A stretch of 31,656 bases of DNA, from positions 1 to 31,656 of the forward strand of contig NZ_DASVSF010000087.1 of assembly GCF_036388275.1 (NCBI RefSeq), read 5' to 3'. This document shows positions 1 to 8,155 of this stretch, one piece after another. Position 1 is the stretch's first letter. Each line of letters opens with the position of its first letter. Under the pieces are notes generated by a model, which ran no database searches, was not told the DNA's origin, and worked only from the letters and a program-made list of their open reading frames with translations. This stretch comes from Longimicrobium sp. (lineage in GTDB: Bacteria; Gemmatimonadota; Gemmatimonadetes; Longimicrobiales; Longimicrobiaceae). The position numbers and the translations under genes were made by a program.

Positions 1-110
1 AAACTGCGCGGGGGAAGGGAGCCAGTCGAGTGCGCCGGGCCAGCCGGAGCGCAATCGAATTCTCCTCTCCCCCATGGGGTTTATGGGGGAGAGGCCGGGA
101 GAGGGGGGCG
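1..110. repeat. Intergenic hairpin repeat, G/C-run type
   Basis: A dyad pairs 64-75 (CCTCTCCCCCAT) with 83-94 (ATGGGGGAGAGG) around a 7-nt loop. Positions 1-22 match the right half of the hairpin at 31032-31062, including the GGGGGAAGGGAGCCAG tail. This is the same dispersed family as the hairpin run at 30941-31298. No gene is evident before 262. Confidence 0.6.
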
Positions 111-261
111 GCCGCGGCATGCGCCAGTCCCGTCGAACCGCGATCGAACTTATGCCCGCCCCCGTGACGAGCGACGGCCAGCCGTTGCGCCAAATGACGC
201 ACTGCCCCAACATCCTCACTCCACGTGACGCCGCATCCCGAAAATCCTGGACCTTTCCCAT

Positions 262-471
262 ATGACCATGCGATTCATCGCGCTCGCCACCCTCGCCCTG
301 CTGGCCGCCTGCTCCAGCGGCGCCGACATGGCCGATGACACCCTGGCCAACGACTCCACCCTGGACGCCATCACCGGCCGAGCCGAGGAAAAGGTGCAGG
401 AGCGCCTGGAGAAGGCCCAGAAGGACGCCGACGCCCGCGCGTCCGACGCCGGGGCGAATGAAGCCCCCTGA
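262..471 (+). CDS. Small putative lipoprotein
   Basis: A 69-residue protein with a short hydrophobic N-terminus ending in a lipobox (LLAAC), then a polar, acidic and alanine-rich tail with heptad-like charge (EEKVQERLEKAQKDADARA) that may form a single amphipathic helix. A second in-frame ATG at 268 (MRFIALATL) gives a more typical signal sequence and is an equally good start. It is probably anchored in a membrane by a lipidated Cys. Its last 14 nt overlap the start of the downstream DUF2071 gene, which suggests translational coupling. I recognise no domain and assign no function. Confidence 0.55.
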   Translation: MTMRFIALATLALLAACSSGADMADDTLANDSTLDAITGRAEEKVQERLEKAQKDADARASDAGANEAP

Positions 472-1198
472 ACCCGCTGCCCGCGGCGCCTTCCTGACCG
501 CCGAGTGGCGGTGGCTGGCGATGCTGAACTACGAAGTGCCCCCCGCCCTGCTGCGTCCCCTCGTTCCCGCCGGAACGGAGCTGGACGAGTGGGGCGGCGT
601 CACCTACGCCAGCGTGGTGGGCTTCATGTTCCTGCGGACGCGGGTGCTGGGGATTCCGATCCCCTTCCATCGCGACTTCGAGGAGCTGAACCTGCGCTTC
701 TACGTGCGGCACAAGGGGCCGGAGGGCTGGCGGCGCGGCGTGGTGTTCGTAAAGGAAATCGTGCCGCGCTTCGCCATCGCGGCGGTCGCCCGCTGGGTGT
801 ACAACGAGAACTACGCCGCGCTGCCCATGCGGCACCGCAACGACGTCCGGCCGGATTCGGGTGGATCGGTGGAGTATGGGTGGCGCCACCGCGGCCGCTG
901 GTGCGCGCTGCGGGCGTCCGTGGCGGGCCCTTCCGCCCCGGCGGCGGACGGCTCCGAGGCGGAGTTCATCACCGAGCACTACTGGGGATACGCCCGCCAG
1001 CGCGACGGCGGCACGGTGGAGTACCAGGTGGAGCATCCGCGCTGGAAGGTGTGGCGCGCACAATCCGCCACGCTGGACTGCGACGTGGCCGCGCTGTACG
1101 GCCCCGCCTTCGCCGAGTGCCTCTCCACCCCACCGCGCTCCGCCCTGCTCGCCGACGGCTCGCCCATCGTGGTCCGCACAGGCGCGCGCATCGCCTGA
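458..1198 (+). CDS. DUF2071 (YqjF-like) family protein
   Basis: The 246-residue protein from the ATG at 458 opens with FLTAEWRWLAMLNYEVPPALLRPLVPAG, the typical DUF2071/YqjF start (W-x-LAMLNY, then a P-rich loop). It continues with the family pattern of a VGFMFLRTRVLGIPIPFHRDFEELNLRFYV stretch and a late ITEHYWGYARQ segment. The fold is related to acetoacetate decarboxylase; no biochemical role is established. The frame stays open upstream to 335, but that part is a shadow of the lipoprotein gene, so I chose 458. It overlaps the preceding gene by 14 nt and converges with the gene ending at 1224. Length is normal for the family. Confidence 0.8.
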   Translation: MKPPEPAARGAFLTAEWRWLAMLNYEVPPALLRPLVPAGTELDEWGGVTYASVVGFMFLRTRVLGIPIPFHRDFEELNLRFYVRHKGPEGWRRGVVFVKEIVPRFAIAAVARWVYNENYAALPMRHRNDVRPDSGGSVEYGWRHRGRWCALRASVAGPSAPAADGSEAEFITEHYWGYARQRDGGTVEYQVEHPRWKVWRAQSATLDCDVAALYGPAFAECLSTPPRSALLADGSPIVVRTGARIA

Positions 1199-1223
1199 GG
1201 GCGATGCGCGCTGGGGCGATCTC

Positions 1224-2591
1224 TCAGGCGGCCGCGACCGACAGGGGCGACGGAGGCGGCGTCAGGATGGTGAAGGGACCCTGGATCACGCCGCCGTGCT
1301 GGACGATCTCCTTCGCCTCGGCGATGCAGTCGGACACGACGACGCCGGCGGCGCGCGCCTGCGCCCCGGTGTGCGTGGCCATCACCTGCATGCGAAACCG
1401 CGAGCCCTTGATGGGCACGGCGGGATACTCCACCAGGTTCACGAACACGCCGCGCTCGAAGATCATTCTCCCCGCCACGCGCGCCACCGCCGCGTCGCCC
1501 ACCACCACGGGAACCACCGCCGACGGCGTTCCCAGCGCCATCACCCCCCGCTCCTCCAGCGTGCCGCGCAGCGTACCGACCGCCGCGCCCAGGCGTCCGC
1601 GCAGCACGTCGCCCTCGTCCGAGCGCACGATCCTGAGCGCCTCCGCCACGACGCTGGCCTGCAGCTGCGAGATGGCGTTGGAAAAGATGTGCGGGCCGCC
1701 GAACACGCGGATGAACTGGCGCACGGCGGGCGAGCGCGTCGCCACGAAGCCGCCGTTGGAGCCGAACGTCTTGCTGAAGGCCCCCATCACCAGGTCCACC
1801 TTCCCCAGCATTCCCTGCGCGCCCACGCTGCCGCTGCCGCGCGGGCCCATCTGCCCGAAGTCGTGGGCCATGTCCACCAGCAGCGTGGCCCCCCATTCGT
1901 GGCAGATGGACTGCAGCTCCTCGATGGCGGGGATGTCGGAATCCATCGAGAACAGGCCTTCGGTCACCACCAGCACGGCGTTGTGGGCGTCGCGCGTGCG
2001 GATCTTCTTCAGGTGGCGGCGCACCGCCTCGTTGTCCAGGTGCCGGAAGCGCACCACGTTGCGCGTGGCCGCCGCGGCCCCCGCCTGCAGGCAGGCGTGC
2101 GACAGGGTGTCGAGCAGCACGTGGTCGTCCGGCCGCACCAGCGCGGTGATGGTGCCGAACCCCGCGCCCCAGCCGGTGGAGAACAGGGCCACGTGCGGCA
2201 CCTGCAGCGCCTCGGCCAGCGCGGACTCCAGCGCGAGCCCGGGCGCGGTGTTGCCGCCCAGCATCCCCGACCCGGCGCTGTGCATCCCGTGGTCGCGCAG
2301 CGCGCGCTCCGCGGCCCGCACCACCTCCGGGTGCGTGGAAAGCCCCAGGTAGTCCTGCGAAAGGAAGTTCAGCCCCACGGCGCCGGTTCCCGTCTCGCTG
2401 CGCACGGCGCACGCAGCCTCGGGCGCGCCGTCCAGCGAGCGTGAGTACGGCCACAAGCCCTGCGCCCGCCGCGCGTCCTGCCACTCGAAGAACGGCTCCG
2501 TCCGCGCGAGCAGGTCGGCACCCGCGGGATTGGCGTAGTGCGAAACGAAATGTGTGTACAGCGATGACGCAAAAAGATCGTTGATGGACAT
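1224..2591 (-). CDS. PLP-dependent alpha-oxoamine synthase family enzyme (serine palmitoyltransferase-like)
   Basis: A 455-residue fold-type I PLP enzyme. The family joins an amino acid to an acyl-CoA with decarboxylation (serine palmitoyltransferase, 8-amino-7-oxononanoate synthase, 2-amino-3-ketobutyrate CoA ligase, CqsA). Visible marks are NFLSQDYLGLSTHPEV (75-90), the glycine-rich SAGSGMLGGNT (105-115), D240-MAH-243 for PLP N1 and ring contacts, and the Schiff-base lysine K274 in GAFSKTFGSNGG. The TFGSNGG form is closest to the serine palmitoyltransferase/CqsA side of the family. The ATG at 2591 is set by AGGAG about 7 nt upstream; codons further upstream are spacer. No other sphingolipid or biotin gene lies beside it, so the exact substrate is open. 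Confidence 0.75.
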   Translation of the reverse strand: MSINDLFASSLYTHFVSHYANPAGADLLARTEPFFEWQDARRAQGLWPYSRSLDGAPEAACAVRSETGTGAVGLNFLSQDYLGLSTHPEVVRAAERALRDHGMHSAGSGMLGGNTAPGLALESALAEALQVPHVALFSTGWGAGFGTITALVRPDDHVLLDTLSHACLQAGAAAATRNVVRFRHLDNEAVRRHLKKIRTRDAHNAVLVVTEGLFSMDSDIPAIEELQSICHEWGATLLVDMAHDFGQMGPRGSGSVGAQGMLGKVDLVMGAFSKTFGSNGGFVATRSPAVRQFIRVFGGPHIFSNAISQLQASVVAEALRIVRSDEGDVLRGRLGAAVGTLRGTLEERGVMALGTPSAVVPVVVGDAAVARVAGRMIFERGVFVNLVEYPAVPIKGSRFRMQVMATHTGAQARAAGVVVSDCIAEAKEIVQHGGVIQGPFTILTPPPSPLSVAAA

Positions 2592-2597
2592 GGATTC

Positions 2598-2602
2598 TCC
2601 TG
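2598..2602 (-). promoter_or_regulatory. Shine-Dalgarno (AGGAG) of the oxoamine synthase gene
   Basis: On the minus strand GCAGGAGAATCC directly precedes the ATG at 2591. It fixes this start against the longer open frame reaching 2636. Confidence 0.6.
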
Positions 2603-2774
2603 CAGGTGCATGCGATGAGGGCGAGCGCCGCGCCACGAACGTGACGGAGCGCGCGCCAGCCGGGATGGGATGGCGGGCCGGGGAGAGACGATCGCGGCTG
2701 GGGCCGGAGCCCGAGGCGATTTCCAGCGGTTGTTGGGAGTGCAGCGAATATAAGCCGAAACTGCGGATGGCGCC

Positions 2775-2816
2775 AGAAGGAAGCGGAGGAAGCCGTGGCT
2801 CCCTCCGCTTCTTCTT
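2775..2816. terminator. Hairpin between two minus-strand genes
   Basis: A strong dyad pairs GAAGGAAGCGGAGG with CCTCCGCTTCTTC around a short loop (arms 2776-2790 and 2801-2816). It sits about 20 nt past the stop of the sialidase-like gene and is a plausible terminator for it, although no clean T-run follows on the minus strand. The rest of 2592-2834 holds an AT patch at 2747-2753 that could be a -10 element for the oxoamine synthase gene, without a convincing -35. Confidence 0.45.
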
Positions 2817-2834
2817 GTTCCCGTCGTTCGAACG

Positions 2835-3902
2835 CTACTCGATGTCGAGCGCGGGATTCACCCAGATGTAGAAGTCCGACGAGGGGGCGCGCTGGCGCCC
2901 CCAGGCCAGGACCACGCGCCCGGGCGTGCCGTGCAGCACCGGGTGCGGCTCCACGTCGTGCAGGTCCAGGTCCGTGGTCAGCTTCACCGGAGGCGCCCAA
3001 GCGGCGCCATCGGTGGTGCGGTAGTACAGGTTGTAGCCGGCATCGCTGCCCAGCCCGATGTACATCAGCAGGAAGCGCCCGTCTTCCAGCACGATGGGCT
3101 GCGAATCGTGCGAGTCCGCCACCGTGGAGATCACGGCCGCCTGGGCGGGCCAGGCGTACGGGTCGGCGGAGGTCTTCGCGAAGATGGCGAGCTTGCCGTC
3201 CGCGCCCGCAGCCTGGTACGTCGCCATGTACAGCCCGTCGGACGCGCGCCGGGCGATTCGCGGCAGCATCCCCTGGCCGCCGCCGGTCACCGTCGTGCGG
3301 CGCGCATCCCAGGTGGCGCCCCCGTCCAGGCTGCGCGCCAGGTATCCCACGTACGTGGTTCCGTTGTGGCGCTGGTACGTCATCGTCAGCGACCCGTCCG
3401 CTCCCACGATGACGGAGGGGTTCATGTCGCCCGCCGTGCCCCATCCCAGGCTCACCGCCCCGCGCGGCGTCCACGTCCTGCCGTCCGCCGACGTCGCGCG
3501 ATGGATGCTGTAGGCGCCCTTGGAGTCGACCACCAGGTAGAAGAGCGCGAACGCTCCCGAGGGCAGCTGCACCACCGACGGGTGGCGCTCGCTCGCCCGG
3601 GTGCCCACGATCAGCGCCGGCGCGGACCACGACACGCCGTTGTCGGACGAGGTCGACACGTACAGGTCGCCCGAGTTGGTGCGCGGCGCCAGGCGCTCGA
3701 ACACCGTCATCAAGCGGCCGTCGTTCACGCGGAACAGGCTGGGCTGGTAATCGTTCTCCGGCCCCGTGTGCAGCGGCGCGCCGGCCGCCGCGGCAACGGA
3801 CGATGCGGGGCCGGCGGGCTGCGCCTGCGTGGGATCCTGGGCGCAGCCGGTGAGTGCGCAGGCGGCCAGGACCAGGCCGGAACGTGCGATACGCGTGTGC
3901 AT
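2835..3902 (-). CDS. Asp-box (BNR/sialidase-fold) lipoprotein
   Basis: A 355-residue protein. Residues 1-20 are a lipoprotein signal (lipobox LTGC, C20), followed by a low-complexity Ala/Pro linker to about 45 and then a beta-propeller. Three Asp-box motifs are visible: S85-S-D-N-G-V-S-W92, S138-A-D-G-R-T-W144 and S191-L-D-G-G-A-T-W198. Asp-boxes mark sialidases and other 6-bladed propeller glycosidases but are structural and do not prove catalysis; I cannot identify a full arginine triad or nucleophile Tyr. It should be exported and membrane-anchored. The ATG at 3902 is chosen because it begins the signal sequence; the ATG at 3959 would add a polar 19-residue leader. Neither has a strong ribosome site. 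It stands alone, divergent from the M3 peptidase. Confidence 0.7.
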   Translation of the reverse strand: MHTRIARSGLVLAACALTGCAQDPTQAQPAGPASSVAAAAGAPLHTGPENDYQPSLFRVNDGRLMTVFERLAPRTNSGDLYVSTSSDNGVSWSAPALIVGTRASERHPSVVQLPSGAFALFYLVVDSKGAYSIHRATSADGRTWTPRGAVSLGWGTAGDMNPSVIVGADGSLTMTYQRHNGTTYVGYLARSLDGGATWDARRTTVTGGGQGMLPRIARRASDGLYMATYQAAGADGKLAIFAKTSADPYAWPAQAAVISTVADSHDSQPIVLEDGRFLLMYIGLGSDAGYNLYYRTTDGAAWAPPVKLTTDLDLHDVEPHPVLHGTPGRVVLAWGRQRAPSSDFYIWVNPALDIE

Positions 3903-3960
3903 GGGATTTCGAGCCGTGGAGGAGGGGGAAGGAGGGATCGAGCGATCCGTGTCGTGCATC

Positions 3961-3995
3961 CAAATCTATATACGACAGTAGCTTACGCGCTACTG
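3961..3995 (-). promoter_or_regulatory. Candidate promoter and operator for the Asp-box lipoprotein
   Basis: On the minus strand an AT-rich TATATAGATTT (about 3962-3972) is a reasonable -10 in a very GC-rich background. Directly upstream lies a perfect 7-bp inverted repeat, CAGTAGC (3976-3982) with GCTACTG (3989-3995), which would overlap the spacer and -35 region. No consensus -35 is seen, so an activator or repressor site is possible. The remaining divergent spacer to 4172 shows nothing clear. Confidence 0.35.
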
Positions 3996-4172
3996 CACCC
4001 GCGGAGTGCCTGTCCCGCGCCATCCAGGGGCGCCATCGTGGATACGCCCTTTCCCACGCCGACGGAACTGCGCGCATCGTGGTCCGGGAACCCGGCGCCC
4101 GCGGAGTGGTACGCGGACGCTTCCGTGGGAATGGCCCGGCGCGTGCCATGTGCGCGCCAGAGATCCTGATCC

Positions 4173-6257
4173 ATGAACCCGATCGCATCCGCGTTGATGA
4201 CCACCGCCGCCGAGCCCCGCGCCGTGCTCCACGACAACCCGCTGCTCACGTACCGTGACGCCATTCCGTTCGACCGCATCCGGGCCGCGCACGTGGTGCC
4301 CGCCGTGCGCGCCGTGCTGGCGCAGGCCGCCGACGAGCTGAACGCCATCATCCAGCTGGATGGGCCGCGCACGTACGACAACACCGTAGGGGCGCTGGAA
4401 GAGGTCACGGAACGGATGGGGCGGGTCACCCGGCCGGTGGGGCACCTGTCGTCGGTGATGGACACGCCCGACCTGCGCGAGGCGTGGGAGACGGTGCTCC
4501 CCGAGATTGCGGCGTTCAACGCCCGCCTGGCGCTGAACCCGGCGCTGTGGGCCGCGGTAAAGGCCTACGCCGACACCGACGATGCCCGCGCGCTGCAGGG
4601 GGTGAGGGCGCGGCACCTGGAAAAGGTGGTGCTCGAGTTCCGCCGCGCGGGCGCCGACCTGCCGCCTGAGCAGAAAGAGCGCGTGGAGGCGCTGCGGGTG
4701 GAGCTGTCGCAGCTTGCGCAGACGTACGCCAACCACGTCCTCGACAGCACCAACGCGTGGGAGCTGGTGCTGACGGACGAGGCGGAGCTGGAAGGCCTTC
4801 CGGATTCGGCGCGGGCGCAGGCGCGCGCCTCGGCCGCGGCCAAGGGGGTGGATGGGTGGCGCTTCACCCTGCAGCTGCCTTCCTACCAGGCGTTCATGCA
4901 GTACGCCGCCCGCCGCGACCTGCGCCAGCGGATGTACGACGCGTACATGAGCCGCGCGGCCGACGGCCCGCACGACAACCGCCCCGTGCTGCGGCGCATT
5001 CTGGCGGTGCGCCGCGAGCTGGCCGGGATCCTGGGCTTTGCAGACTGGGCCGACTACACGCTGGAAGACAGCATGGCCGGCAGCGGCGCGCGCGCGGTGG
5101 AGTTCGAGGCGGACCTGGTGGCCCGCACCCGGCCCGTGTGGCAGCGGCAGATTGCCGAGCTGGAAGCGTTCGCGCGCGCCGAGCTGGGGCTGGACGAGAT
5201 GGCGCCGTGGGACATGTCGTACGCCATCGAGCAGATGCGCCGCGCCCGGTACGACCTGGATGCCGAGGAGCTGCGGCCGTACTTCCCGCTGGACCGCGTG
5301 CTGGAAGGATTGTTCGAGATCGCCCGGCGGCTGTTCGGCGTGCGCGTGCAGCCGCGGCACGTCAGCGAGGTGTGGCACGCCACGGTGGGCTTCTACGACG
5401 TGTTCGACGAGGCGGGCAGCCTGCTGGGCGGGTTCTACGCCGACTGGTACCCGCGCGAGGAAAAGCGCGGCGGCGCATGGATGGCCGGGCTGGTGGTGGG
5501 CGGGCCGCGGCCGGCGGGGTGGGAGCCGCACCTGGCCGTGGTGGCGGCCAACGTCTCCCCCCCGGAGGGCGGCCGCCCCGCCCTGCTGACCCATCGCGAG
5601 GTGCAGACCGTCTTTCACGAGTTCGGGCACCTGCTTCACCACGTGCTTTCGCGCGTGGAGGTGCCCGCGCTGGGGGGAACGCGCGTGGCCACGGACTGGG
5701 TGGAGCTTCCGTCGCAGATCATGGAAAACTGGACGTGGGAGCGCCCCGCGCTGGACCTGTTCGCGCGGCACTGGGACACGGGCGAGCCCATCCCCGAGGC
5801 GCTCTTCCAGAAGATGAAGGCGGCGCGGGTGCACATGGGCGCGCACCTGCAGATGCGGCAGCTGAGCTTCGGGACGATGGACCTGGCGCTCCACGTGCAC
5901 TTCGACCCGGCCTCGAGCGAAGACCCGGTGGAACGTGCGCAGCGGGTGATGGAGGGGTTCCACACGCGCCCCGAGTACGCGCACGACCACTTCATCACCA
6001 GCTTCGCGCACATCTTTTCGGGCGGATACGGGGCCGGGTACTACAGCTACCTGTGGTCGGAGGTGCTGGATGCGGACGCGTTCAGCCGGTTCGAGCGCGA
6101 GGGGCTGTTCAGCCGCGAGGTGGGGCGGGACTTCGTGGAGCACGTGCTCAGCCAGGGCGACGCCGCGGACCCGGCGGAGCTGTTCCGCCGGTTCATGGGC
6201 CGCGACCCGGACCCGGCCGCGCTGCTGAGGCGCAATCTTGGGGTGGAGACGGGGTAA
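4173..6257 (+). CDS. M3 family zinc oligopeptidase (oligopeptidase A/Dcp-like)
   Basis: A 694-residue protein of full family length. It carries the M3 zinc site H482-E-F-G-H486 with third ligand E511 in WVELPSQIMENW, the form found in oligopeptidase A (PrlC) and Dcp. The N-terminal half (NPLLTYRDAIPFDRI, then a helical region) and the late GYGAGYYSYLWSEVLDADAF segment, which lines the substrate pocket, are also typical. There is no signal peptide, so it should act in the cytoplasm on short peptides, including cleaved signal peptides. The start at 4173 has only a weak ribosome site; the ATG at 4197 is an alternative. It is monocistronic as far as can be seen. Confidence 0.9.
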   Translation: MNPIASALMTTAAEPRAVLHDNPLLTYRDAIPFDRIRAAHVVPAVRAVLAQAADELNAIIQLDGPRTYDNTVGALEEVTERMGRVTRPVGHLSSVMDTPDLREAWETVLPEIAAFNARLALNPALWAAVKAYADTDDARALQGVRARHLEKVVLEFRRAGADLPPEQKERVEALRVELSQLAQTYANHVLDSTNAWELVLTDEAELEGLPDSARAQARASAAAKGVDGWRFTLQLPSYQAFMQYAARRDLRQRMYDAYMSRAADGPHDNRPVLRRILAVRRELAGILGFADWADYTLEDSMAGSGARAVEFEADLVARTRPVWQRQIAELEAFARAELGLDEMAPWDMSYAIEQMRRARYDLDAEELRPYFPLDRVLEGLFEIARRLFGVRVQPRHVSEVWHATVGFYDVFDEAGSLLGGFYADWYPREEKRGGAWMAGLVVGGPRPAGWEPHLAVVAANVSPPEGGRPALLTHREVQTVFHEFGHLLHHVLSRVEVPALGGTRVATDWVELPSQIMENWTWERPALDLFARHWDTGEPIPEALFQKMKAARVHMGAHLQMRQLSFGTMDLALHVHFDPASSEDPVERAQRVMEGFHTRPEYAHDHFITSFAHIFSGGYGAGYYSYLWSEVLDADAFSRFEREGLFSREVGRDFVEHVLSQGDAADPAELFRRFMGRDPDPAALLRRNLGVETG

Positions 6258-6306
6258 GGGCGGTCGCGACGGTAACGATGGTCGCACGTGGGACGCTGCA
6301 CGCACG

Positions 6307-6424
6307 CCGCACCTGCCGGACGCACCGCGCGTGGACGAGCGACGACGTCATCCGGATGGAAGCGGCCCCGGCAATCCTGCCCTCACACCGTTAGATCGCA
6401 GCGACTGAGGGATCCGCCACACAC
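6307..6424 (+). repeat. Dispersed intergenic repeat C, copy 1
   Basis: Shares blocks with 26212-26314 in the same order: GCACCTGCCGG, GATGGAAGCGGCC and GCAGCGACTGAGGGATCC followed by GCCACACAC. It fills much of the spacer 6258-6545 between the peptidase and the small membrane protein; no gene is seen in that spacer. Confidence 0.65.
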
Positions 6425-6545
6425 TCGCCGAAGCGCGCCGGAGCCGTGGCGCACCGTGTCCGGGAGCCTGGCACGCGACAGGAAAAAGTAGCCGGGTACG
6501 TGGATTGCCCTGATGGTACGGACACACAACAACGGGAGATGAACG

Positions 6546-6812
6546 ATGGATCTGCTGACGTGGATTATCGTGGGACTGGTCGCGGGCGTGCTCGCCGGGC
6601 TGGTCGTAGGGGGCGTGGGGCTGCTGGGCGACATCATCGTGGGAATCGTGGGCGCGTTCGTCGGCGGATGGCTCTTCCGCCAGCTCGGCGTGACCACGCC
6701 GTTCAGCGGCCTGGCGGGAACCATCTTCACCGCGTTCGTCGGCGCGGTGGTGCTGCTCTTTCTGCTCCACGCCCTGCACAGGCGCCGGGGCGGGTACGGG
6801 CGACGCCGTTGA
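6546..6812 (+). CDS. GlsB/YeaQ/YmgE family small membrane protein
   Basis: An 88-residue, very hydrophobic protein with three predicted membrane segments (about 3-22, 26-46 and 55-78). It shows the glycine-rich pattern WIIVGLVAGVLAGLVVGG ... IVGIVGAFVGGWLF ... of the transglycosylase-associated/GlsB family, followed by a basic tail (HRRRGGYGRRR). Family members are often stress-induced, but their molecular role is not known and the transglycosylase link in the name is historical. The start is supported by GGGAG about 7 nt upstream. It is followed 33 nt later by the DUF1835 gene, possibly in the same transcript. Confidence 0.88.
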   Translation: MDLLTWIIVGLVAGVLAGLVVGGVGLLGDIIVGIVGAFVGGWLFRQLGVTTPFSGLAGTIFTAFVGAVVLLFLLHALHRRRGGYGRRR

Positions 6813-6845
6813 CCACTTTGGCTACTTCGTAGCACCGGCGCGCGA

Positions 6846-7775
6846 ATGCTCCACGTCACCAACGGCGATGCCGCGGCAGACGCCATCCGCGCGTCGGGCA
6901 TTCCCGGCCAGATTCTTCCCTGGCGCGACGTGCTGCACGAGGGGCCGGTGCCCGCCGGCCTTCCGCTCCGCGAACTGAGCCTGGTCCGCGCCGGGTTCAT
7001 CGCGTCGCGGGGCTGGGGCGACGTGGACGAAGCGCGCCGCGGGTTCGAGGAGCGGGATGCCGCGCTGGCCTCGTCGGTGGACGAGGACGAGGTCGTTCTC
7101 TGGTTCGAGCACGACCTGTACGACCAGCTCCAGTTGATCCAGGTGCTGGACTGGTTCGCCGCGCATCCGCGGCCGGGGCTGACGCTGATCAACCCCGCGC
7201 AGTACCTGGGCCCCGCCACGCCCGACCAGCTACGCGCGCTCTTCGCGCTGCGCATGCCCGTCACGCGCGCGCACCTCTCCGCCGCGCGCGCCGCGTGGGA
7301 GGCGTTCCGCGCGCCGGACCCGCGGGGCATGGAGGCGATCCCGGGAGCGGAGCTGGCGGCGCTTCCGCACCTGGCGTCCGCCCTGCGCCGCCACCTCCAG
7401 CAGTTTCCGTCCACGCGAGACGGCCTGTCGCGCAGCGAGCGGCAGGCGCTGGAGGGGCTCGCGGAGGGTCCGCGCACGGTCGGGGAGCTGTACGTGGCGT
7501 CGCACCATGATGTCGAAGAGCCCATCTGGCTGGGCGACTCCACCTTCTTTTCCTACCTCGAAGACCTGGGCCCGCTGGTCACCTTGGGTGAGGCCGACGA
7601 GTTCCGCCAACGTACCGTCGCCCTGACGGACCTCGGCCGCGACGTCCTGGCCGGCCGTGCGAACCGCGTCGCCGCGATCGGCATCGAGCGGTGGCTGGGC
7701 GGCGTGCACCTCCAGGGCCGCGCCGTCGAGTGGCGGTGGGACGAGGCATCCGGGCGAATTGCCAAGACATCCTGA
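6846..7775 (+). CDS. DUF1835 domain protein
   Basis: A 309-residue soluble protein. The first 120 residues are a classic DUF1835 domain: MLHVTNGDAAADAIRASGIPG, then LPWRDVLHEGPVP, a polar helix, and VVLWFEHDLYDQLQLIQVLDWF. The rest (about 125-309) has a winged-helix-like run including RHLQQFPSTRDGLSRSERQALE and a late VALTDLGRDVLAG with a WLGGVHL ending, as in the longer members of this family. Function is unknown; some database entries attach sigma-factor names by propagation, which I would not trust. The ATG at 6846 begins exactly at the domain start. Downstream is repeat-filled spacer. Confidence 0.85.
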   Translation: MLHVTNGDAAADAIRASGIPGQILPWRDVLHEGPVPAGLPLRELSLVRAGFIASRGWGDVDEARRGFEERDAALASSVDEDEVVLWFEHDLYDQLQLIQVLDWFAAHPRPGLTLINPAQYLGPATPDQLRALFALRMPVTRAHLSAARAAWEAFRAPDPRGMEAIPGAELAALPHLASALRRHLQQFPSTRDGLSRSERQALEGLAEGPRTVGELYVASHHDVEEPIWLGDSTFFSYLEDLGPLVTLGEADEFRQRTVALTDLGRDVLAGRANRVAAIGIERWLGGVHLQGRAVEWRWDEASGRIAKTS

Positions 7776-7830
7776 TTCGCTGCCTGGCACCCCGCGGGCG
7801 CGCCACAGGTCCGCGGAAGCACGGCAACAA

Positions 7831-8014
7831 GCCAGTCCACGAAGGTGGACTTCGTGTGGTCGTTGCAGCGAATTCATTCGCCCGTGCAGGCTGCGGCCTC
7901 TGGACCGGTGACCGCTGCCGCGCCCTGGCTCGTACGCGTCCGCGGCAAGATCCTTCGGCCCGCGACGTATCGTGTGAGGGCAAGTGCTGTGCGCCTGGGC
8001 CTCAGGATGACACG
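7831..8014 (+). repeat. Dispersed intergenic repeat B, copy 1 (full)
   Basis: Collinear with 31345-31519. Shared parts are a small hairpin (GTCCAC-GAAG-GTGGAC here, GTCCGC-GAAG-GCGGAC in the other copy), GCGAATTCATTCGCCC, GATCCTTCGGCCCGCGAC and GCCTGGGCCTCAG. Between the DUF1835 stop and the DUF445 start there is otherwise no gene (7776-8155), only a partial second block (GATTCATCCGCCCC, near 8056) resembling the same repeat. Confidence 0.75.
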
Positions 8015-8155
8015 GTGTGTGCCGGAAAGCTGGGTTGTGAATGTTGTTGCTGCCGGATTCATCCGCCCCCGGCCTCGGTCCCGCCCCGCGTTCCAGAATC
8101 CCCCCGCATCCCCCGCGCGTAGTGCTGGCACGCATCCTCCACGTACGCGGATCGG

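Noticed and set aside
371..1063. Minus-strand frame opposite the DUF2071 gene
   Set aside because: No motifs; the plus strand has the DUF2071 start pattern and signal-bearing neighbour.
979..4188. Minus-strand open frame of 1069 codons
   Set aside because: It spans two real genes in another frame, is Arg/Gly/Ala-rich and has no domain. Long false frames are expected at this GC content.
3990..6305. Minus-strand open frame of 771 codons opposite the M3 peptidase
   Set aside because: It is the antisense shadow of a gene with intact zinc-site motifs, and its composition is dominated by His, Arg and Pro.
7776..8155. Short frames in the spacer before the DUF445 gene
   Set aside because: They lie entirely within dispersed repeat B, which recurs at 31 kb with substitutions and gaps that would not preserve a frame.
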